DNA of 64,000 bases from positions 230,001 through 294,000 of the forward strand of contig CAJNDS010002568.1 of the NCBI GenBank assembly GCA_905221605.1, given 5' to 3'. Source of the DNA: Symbiodinium natans (lineage: Eukaryota; Sar; Dinophyceae; Suessiales; Symbiodiniaceae). A program made the translations under genes and the position numbers. Shown in pieces: positions 58,561-64,000 of the stretch; positions within the stretch are counted from its first letter, which is position 1, and each line of letters opens with the position of its first letter. The notes under the pieces were generated by a model. That model searched no databases, had not been told where the DNA came from, and saw only the letters and a list, made by a program, of their open reading frames with translations.

Positions 58561-58819
58561 TTTGGCCCCGGAGGTTCCCAAACGAGCCCATGACAAACCA
58601 GAGCCAAAAGAAGCACTCGACCTGGAGTCAAAATGGCTACGGCGAGGGCTTAGGGCCAAGGTTTAGGGTTTATAGGGAAACCCGGCCCTAAACCCTAAAC
58701 CCTAAACCCGGAACTCGGAACCCAAGGTTTAGGGGTTCGGGTGCAGGAACCGAAAGATTTCAACATCCGAATCTGGCTCTCTCTCAGAGGGAAGACTGAC
58801 AAGAAAAGCGCCGACCCTA

Positions 58820-58912
58820 CACCCTAAACCCTAAACCCTAAACCCTAAACCCTACACCCTAAACCCTAAACCCTAAACCCTAAACCCTAAATCCTAAGCC
58901 CTAAGCCCTAAA
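58820..58912. repeat. CCCTAAA tract
   Basis: Thirteen heptamers with CCCTACA/CCCTAAG variants. Confidence 0.95.
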
Positions 58913-59180
58913 TCCCGAACCAAAACCCTCCCACCCCCAACCCTTAAGTCGGGAGTGGTTCCGGAGAGGTGGGCCTGGGATTGGGATTTGGAGCCGGGAG
59001 TTTTTTTTTCCAGTTTTTTTTTTTTTAACAACCCTTCACTCCTTTTCGGGCGAGCTTACAGCTAGGGTGTTTTTTTTTTTTTCTCTTTCTTCTGGCATTC
59101 TTGAAGCACTCATTGCTGTATTGCATCTTCGCGAGTCGCATGACGATGTGCTGAATCATAATTGTAGGTTGGGGACTTAC

Positions 59181-59249
59181 GTGCTTGGGGGAAGGGGTCA
59201 TACGCGCCAACCCACAGCTGGAGGGGTTTGCGCGGAATTGGGGTCAGGG
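59181..59249 (-). CDS. Candidate exon with GTAAGT donor
   Basis: Minus strand: acceptor TTAGAAG|, codons LTPIPRKPLQLWVGAYDPFP then QA, donor GTAAGT. Best-matching donor of the window. Family unknown. Confidence 0.65.
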
Positions 59250-59648
59250 CTTCTAACGGGTATATGGAGAGACCCTTAGAACAAATCCTTAGTCTTAACA
59301 ACCCCTGTATAGACCTTATGTAGTCCCCATATACCTATACCTAAGTAGCCCCTGGTCCCTGCTTCTATACTCCCCTTAGAACCTTCATAAAGATAGTGTT
59401 TCTAATATCCTCTTGGGTTTTATATGAACAAAAGCAAAAAACAATTCCCTTGAGGCTTGGGGCAGAAAGCAACTGGCCACAGCTTCAGTACCTCAGCTCC
59501 TTGGGGCTGCCGGGGTCTGGTAGAGTTTAGTTCATGAGACCCCAAATTCCTAAACCCTAAGCCCTGAACCCTAAACCCTAAACCCTAAACCCTAGGGCTT
59601 GGAGCGCTTTTTAGGATTCTGGGTTCTGGGATGGGTTCACAGGTTCAC

Positions 59649-59727
59649 AGGGCCGTTTCTCTTGTGGGGGACAGGACTTCTTCAAGGCTGGTCCTGTGCA
59701 GGGACCGTGCAGCTCACCGATGAACTC
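59649..59727 (-). CDS. Candidate exon, Cys-containing
   Basis: Minus strand: acceptor CTACTAG|G, codons EFIGELHGPCTGPALKKSCP then PQEKRP, donor GTGAAC. Confidence 0.55.
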
Positions 59728-59789
59728 CTAGTAGGGCGGAAGGCTTAACCAGCACAGCAGGGTTTAGGGTTTAGGGCCTATGAGGTATG

Positions 59790-59848
59790 AGGTTTAGGGT
59801 TTAGGGTTTAGGGTTTAGGGTTTAGGGTTTAGGGTTTAGGGTTTAGGG
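59790..59848. repeat. TTTAGGG tract
   Basis: Eight or nine heptamers. Confidence 0.95.
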
Positions 59849-60250
59849 TAGAAACCATATATTGTGATAAGGGTACTCGTTTTTGTTGGCTGGTTACTTT
59901 ATCAGGGAACCCAGAATCAAAACAAAGGGTAAAGGGCACCACTGGGCTAACAAGGGTATAGTTCTACTCGGTCGGACGAAGGCTCGGGGTGCATCGTCTG
60001 CAGGGGGTTGAAGGTTCGAACCCTCTACTAGCCGCTACCTGCCGGCTAGACTGCCATCTGCGCAAATACCACAAAGAACTTGAGAAAAGCCTTTACAAGC
60101 ACCAAAGGCATGGAGGGGAACGTGGCTATGACATGCCTTCTGGTCAAAGTTGCTGGCAGCGCAGGGATTCACAAATTCGATCTTGGGTTCTGGGATTTAG
60201 GGGTTCGCAGCTGCGCGAATCGTCCCCGTAGCAAGCTTCATGACGTCTCT

Positions 60251-60362
60251 TCAGTACGAGTTAAGGGCATCAGTTGCGTCCTCGCCGTCGATCTCGCGCG
60301 GCCAAAATGGGGCGCCCTGCCAGGCGATCTCTGCGCGGATCCTGCAGCATCTTGCTGGTGTT
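60251..60362 (-). CDS. Candidate exon, acceptor inside a TIR end
   Basis: Minus strand: acceptor CCTCCAAGTACAG| formed by the ACTTGGAGGTTC element family. Codons TPARCCRIRAEIAWQGAPFW then PREIDGEDATDALNSY and TGA; a GTACTG donor lies just before the stop. Confidence 0.6.
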
Positions 60363-60849
60363 CTGTACTTGGAGGTTCCTAGCATTTCAGGATGTTAACT
60401 TGAGGTACTTGGGATGTAACCCTAAACCCTAAACCCTAAATGGATCAGGAGGAAATGCTGTGTTCGCCTGCTTCTCAGAGAACAGCCAGGGCGTCCCTAA
60501 AGCTTAGAAAGCACGCAAAGAGCACTATTGGGGGCTGTTGGGGGGTCATTGTGAGGTTTAGGGTTTAGGGTTTAGGGTTTAGGGTTTAGGGATAGGGTTC
60601 TTAACAGAGGGGGCCCATGGGGGGTTGGTGCCTATAGGCAAACCTTAGGGAAGCTTAGGGAGCCTTCATGAGCATAACCCCCCTCCCTTAAGAACCCTAT
60701 CCCTAAACCCTGAAAACCCTAAACCCTAAACCCTAAACCCTATAAGGTCAGGTCCTGGGCCAAATTGCCCGACGCAACTTCGTCAAGGCGGGGAGGCAAC
60801 CCACGTGCCCCTTCAAGCAGTCTCCTTCATGGTGGCCCAGTAACCATCT

Positions 60850-60925
60850 TCTAGTTTAGGGTTTAGGGTTTAGGGTTTAGGGTTTAGGGTTTAGGGTTTA
60901 GGGTTTAGGGTTTAGGGTTTAGGGG
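60850..60925. repeat. TTTAGGG tract
   Basis: Ten heptamers. Confidence 0.95.
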
Positions 60926-60988
60926 TACTGTACAAGGGAACCTTAAAACAAAAAAAGGGAAACAAGGGTACCGCTGGGCTACCAAGTC

Positions 60989-61061
60989 GCCCTTTGCTTG
61001 AAGGAGCATGGTGGGGAACTCCTCGTCCGGAACGGGGGCATCTTCTTCAACACCTTGGAGT
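60989..61061 (-). CDS. Candidate exon downstream of an introner
   Basis: Minus strand: acceptor ATCGGTAG| (end of the element at 61062-61230), codons LQGVEEDAPVPDEEFPTMLL then QAKG, donor GACTTGG (GA type). Acidic. Only this strand looks coding. Confidence 0.65.
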
Positions 61062-61230
61062 CTACCGATTGCTTAAGCCCCCCCCCCCCCAAAAAAAAAA
61101 AAAGTAATAATGTAAAATATTCCTCCTTATAAGGCCCACCCAAAAATGTAAAATATTCTTCCTTATATGGGATCATATAGGGATTATTATTTCTTTTATT
61201 CTTTCGGTGTTCTTAAGCAGTTAGTAGGAA
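61062..61230. mobile_element. Introner-like TIR element with TGGAGT duplication
   Basis: Ends CTACCGATTGCTTAAG and, inverted, CTACTAACTGCTTAAG; interior poly-C, poly-A and TGTAAAATATTC repeats. Flanked by TGGAGT on both sides (61056-61061, 61231-61236). Deleting the element and one flank gives a continuous minus-strand frame NRLEHGAKPALQGVEED. The terminal GTAG is the acceptor; a canonical donor at the matching point is not evident. Confidence 0.75.
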
Positions 61231-61261
61231 TGGAGTGCAGGCTTAGCTCCATGCTCCAAGC

Positions 61262-61498
61262 GATTCCCACACCTCTATACTTACATCATATGTCCAAACA
61301 GTATTCCAGAGCCATCACGGAATCGTCAGAGACCGCAATCAAGAGTGGGAGTACTGACAACCCAGAGACTCCAAATAACAGCTCCTGGCAGCACAGCGAG
61401 GGGCCTGGATGCACACCTGTGCCTCCCAAGGCAGACACCTCGCCCACCATTCTCATGCCGGTCTGCCTGAGACAGGGCCTCTGTAGCGCTTCCCTAGG
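61262..61498 (-). CDS. Candidate exon(s)
   Basis: Minus strand open in two frames, with SATEALSQADRHENGGRGVC in one and LFGVSGLSVLPLLIAVSDDS in the other. A perfect GTAAGTAT donor lies at 61278. More than one exon or a hidden junction is possible. Confidence 0.4.
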
Positions 61499-61576
61499 GT
61501 TTAGGGTTTAGGGTTTAGGGTTTAGGGTTTAGGGTTTAGGGGTGCCTGTGAGTTGGTCTTGGAGAGTAGGGTTTAC

Positions 61577-61657
61577 GGTTTTGGAGTGCACGAATCCCAA
61601 CAAAACAGTGGCCCTCTGCCGAAGCCTCGAACCTTGCCTGGACCAAGAAGAGGTCCT
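61577..61657 (-). CDS. Second exon of the 61.9-kb gene
   Basis: Minus strand: acceptor CTGTAG|AG, codons DLFLVQARFEASAEGHCFVG then IRALQN, donor GTAAAC. The first two bases complete the single base left by exon 1 (Glu), so the phase fits. Confidence 0.7.
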
Positions 61658-61682
61658 CTACAGATAAGTCGCAAAATAGATC

Positions 61683-61770
61683 GATATATATATACATATA
61701 TATATATATATAACCATATGTGGGTGTTATATGCAAAGTTTACCCTCCCATATATATGCATATGTAGATG
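61683..61770. repeat. AT-rich microsatellite inside an intron
   Basis: (TATA)n and (CATATG)n runs within the intron between the first two exons of the 61.9-kb gene. Confidence 0.85.
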
Positions 61771-61829
61771 TATATGAACAAATGCATATGTATACACGTG
61801 GTCGTACCAAAACTCTTGCGAATGCATAC

Positions 61830-61911
61830 CTGTCCGCCTGCGCACGACGCCACGGCCAGCCACAGTCGCAGCACCGAGAACAAGCCCCAGCAGCATTCGC
61901 TGGGAGTCCAT
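61830..61911 (-). CDS. First exon of the 61.9-kb gene, signal peptide
   Basis: ATG at 61911 (context GCCATGG) has an in-frame TGA upstream. It encodes MDSQRMLLGLVLGAATVAGR then GVVRRRT plus one base, donor GTATGC. The hydrophobic core after a polar N-terminus is a typical signal peptide or anchor. The following exons run toward lower coordinates and may extend into the sulfotransferase-like exons, though this link is unproven. Confidence 0.7.
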
Positions 61912-62295
61912 GGCCACGGCTGCTCGTCATACGACCCCTAAACCCTAAACCCTAAACCCTCAACCCCACAGCCTAAAGCCTAAAGCCTAAACCCTGAACC
62001 CTAAGCCCGAAACCCGAAACCCTGAACCCGAAACCCCTTGACTAACCTGAGGCAGCATGGCCACCCGGGCGAGGTCCAATTCAGGGTTCAGCGCTTAGGT
62101 AAGGTTCTATTTTAGGGTTTAGGGTAAGCGTGTTCTTTTTTTTGTTGTTTCTTTTTTAAGTTCAGGGCTTCTGGGGCTTAGTATATGGTTTCAGCTTTAG
62201 GCGTGCAAGGCGTCCTCTGAATTAAGGTCCCTTGTTGGAGTTTGGGTTCATTATGGAGCATGCATAAGAATATATACACACTATACACACCCTAC

Positions 62296-62473
62296 AATCA
62301 GGAACATGTAACACACGAACGACATCTCCGGGACCCCAACAAGGGATCAACATGTAGTGAACCCGACAGGGTGCAGGTTTCGTGGGTTTCCCAAACCACG
62401 GCGGCTCGAGCCGAACTGTGACATGTGCCTGTCGACCTACTAATAAGCCAGGCAGACAGTGCGCCAGGGCCAT
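62296..62473 (-). CDS. Possible first exon of another minus-strand gene
   Basis: ATG at 62473 is preceded in frame by TAA. Open for 59 codons MALAHCLPGLLVGRQAHVTV... to donor GTAGGG. The N-terminus is weakly signal-like. No downstream exon linked. Confidence 0.5.
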
Positions 62474-63573
62474 CCGAGTTTAGAGCTTCTGCTGCATAGG
62501 GTTAGGGGTTAGGGTTTAGGGTTTAGGGTTTAGGGTTTGGGGTTTCGGGTATCTAGCTTGCGATTCGAGGTCTACACCCAGAGTTCGGATGTTGGATTCG
62601 CGCGTTCAGTGTGGGTTTTCCAACCCTAAACCCTAAACCCCAAACCCCAAACCCTAAACCCTAAACCCGAAACCCTAAACCCTAAATCACGTACGCGGTA
62701 GCCTTTAGGAAGCCTCGGACTCCCCGCATCTTATAGCTGAAGGATGCGCAATGATCCTTTCTGAGGCCCCTACTTCAGTGCCACTGCCAGCGAAAGCTCC
62801 ATCCGTGAGGGTTTAGGGTTTAGGGCTTAAGGTTAGGGTTTAGGGTTTAGGGTTTAGGGTTTAGGGTTTAGGGTTTAGGGTTTAGGGTTTAGGGTTTAGG
62901 GTTTAGGGTTTAGGGTACGGGGGCAACCGAAAGGGAACAGGAAAAGAAACCAACCCTCAACAGTCGCCTATATGGATTTCCCAGATCGAACCAGAAACAA
63001 GAACACCCACCCCTACGGGGACAGGATAAGGGAGAAGGGACGGGACTACTCCAACCCGTTAAACCCAACCCCAGACGTACGTACTTTTTCAACAAAAGCT
63101 GACGGCTCTTGGCCATCTTGAGCCATACAAGATTTCCGGGTTCATTGACCCTTCCAACCCCCAACACTAACTCCTTTCTACAATACCAGTTGCAGCTCCG
63201 CACTCCCCCTGTCCTAGGATTTCCTAGGACACATTGGAGGTGCAGATCTTTTGGCCAAAAACTGCCATTAAGGCAGCAGCCAGCTGCTTGAAATGCACAA
63301 TATGGTTTTACGTCATCCAGGACGAAATTATAGCACATTGGCTAAACCCACTAACCACAGAGAATCTTTTTCCACCATGATCCTCTTATCATTGAAGACT
63401 CTTCGGCCTTCTTCACCACAAACCGTGGTCTTCGCTACGCGAAAAACTACTGACTTCTACTATCAGGGATTTCCATACCCTTAATAGTAACCACCACATT
63501 GTCAGCACATTGGCTGTTCCAGCGCACCTGTCTCCAGAAAGAGAAAAACCATCCCTTCATCCATACCATCCAA
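62474..63573. other. No confident gene
   Basis: Tracts at 62500-62545, 62625-62690 and 62813-62915. Beyond 62916 there are no telomere-like units. An island at 62742-62804 reads AEGCAMILSEAPTSVPLPAK on the plus strand with CTTATAG| and |GTGAGG, but is also open on the minus strand. Confidence 0.45.
62813..62915. repeat. TTTAGGG tract (last in the window)
   Basis: Fourteen heptamers; the final telomere-like tract before a repeat-poor kilobase. Confidence 0.95.
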
Positions 63574-63978
63574 TCACTTCTTTTTCCGATTGTTGGCAAT
63601 TTTGAGGTGAAGTTGCAGCAGAATATACTCCAGGTCCGAAACTGTAAGAACAGGATCCTGCACGCACCTTTGAATTGAGGATACCAATCCTTCTCTCTTT
63701 GCGTCCTCAATCGCTTGGCAAGATTGACCCAGCTCCGCATTCACAGTGGTAGACGCTGGTGCATCCGCATCAGATGGACGATCCTTTTCCTCAGGACCTT
63801 GCACCATTACCACCTCTTCCTTTTTGGGACTCTGACTTTTCTCCTTCTTCTTTGTCTTTCCACCGACATTTGACTTTGTGCGCATTTTCGAGGCTTTTTC
63901 CACTGCAGAGACCACCACATTGGATGATGATCCACCCTTCTCAATGATCGCCGGCATCTTCTTCGGCTTTGGAACCAT
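63574..63978 (-). CDS. Lys-rich hypothetical protein, 134 aa
   Basis: The minus-strand frame starts at ATG 63978 and ends at TGA 63574-63576. N-terminal part is Lys/Ser/Glu-rich and disordered (KTKKKEKSQSPKKEEVVMVQ); the C-terminal 45 residues form a helical segment (LTVSDLEYILLQLHLKIANN). No family recognised. A neighbouring frame stays open across the stop (63447-63740), so a splice or frameshift near 63580 is possible. Confidence 0.5.
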   Translation of the reverse strand: MVPKPKKMPAIIEKGGSSSNVVVSAVEKASKMRTKSNVGGKTKKKEKSQSPKKEEVVMVQGPEEKDRPSDADAPASTTVNAELGQSCQAIEDAKREGLVSSIQRCVQDPVLTVSDLEYILLQLHLKIANNRKKK

Positions 63979-64000
63979 GAGAGTGTAAGGATCTTCGATA

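Noticed and set aside
59960-60045. Possible tRNA (GGTTCGAACC word)
   Set aside because: The T-loop word is present, but the T stem pairs poorly and no acceptor stem or A box of the right spacing could be found.
1-64000. The window as a chromosome end or a fused telomere
   Set aside because: The heptamer tracts are short, interspersed over 50 kb, and in both orientations, with exon-like islands between; no terminal array is present.
10861-64000. CRISPR-like interpretation of regularly spaced repeats
   Set aside because: Spacers are irregular in length, repeats are telomere heptamers, and the genome is eukaryotic.

Overview
Organism. The window looks like nuclear DNA of a dinoflagellate, possibly of the Symbiodiniaceae/Suessiales type. 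Three things point that way: a very long single-frame Ty1/copia-type polyprotein with a short His/Cys integrase finger; hundreds of TTTAGGG (plant/alveolate-type telomere) heptamers scattered internally on both strands; and short GC-rich exon-like islands whose inferred introns start with GT, GC or GA and end in AG followed mostly by G. No bacterial-style operons, rRNA genes or CRISPR arrays were seen. The species is not identifiable from the sequence alone. Layout 1-10,860: one complete LTR retrotransposon lies on the minus strand. It has LTRs that I read as identical (174-537 and 10492-10855), a 5-bp target duplication CTACC, a primer site that contains the start codon, a polypurine tract, and one uninterrupted 3,301-codon gag-pol frame. 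All protease, integrase, reverse transcriptase and RNase H catalytic residues are present. The frame also carries unusual extras: a CCCH zinc finger, a possible 2OG-Fe(II)-oxygenase-like segment, a SAM-like segment, and a C-terminal membrane helix with a Cys/His tail. Layout 10,861-62,915: a mosaic of TTTAGGG/CCCTAAA tracts (orientation flips repeatedly), small terminal-inverted-repeat elements of several families, microsatellites and poly-G/poly-C runs. Between them sit islands of about 60-350 bp that read as exons. Most belong to minus-strand genes: one with PDZ-like segments (about 19.4-12.8 kb), one starting with a signal-peptide exon at 36,915, one starting at 44,918, a carbohydrate-sulfotransferase-like gene (about 53.9-48.0 kb), and one starting with a signal-peptide exon at 61,911. 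A plus-strand set lies around 23.6-28.0 kb. Gene boundaries, and the strand of several islands, are unresolved because GC-rich islands are often open on both strands. Most notable observation: the islands appear to be exons, and the telomere-like tracts and TIR elements appear to be their introns. Several TIR elements are flanked by 4-6 bp duplications, and their own ends supply the 3' splice site (introner behaviour). Removing one element exactly joins two open frames. One telomere-like tract is flanked by a 24-25 bp exon duplication whose removal restores a continuous sulfotransferase-like frame. In several exons the first telomere unit (G|GTTTAG) itself supplies the 5' splice site. Layout 62.9-64.0 kb: free of telomere repeats, with one Lys-rich minus-strand frame at the edge.
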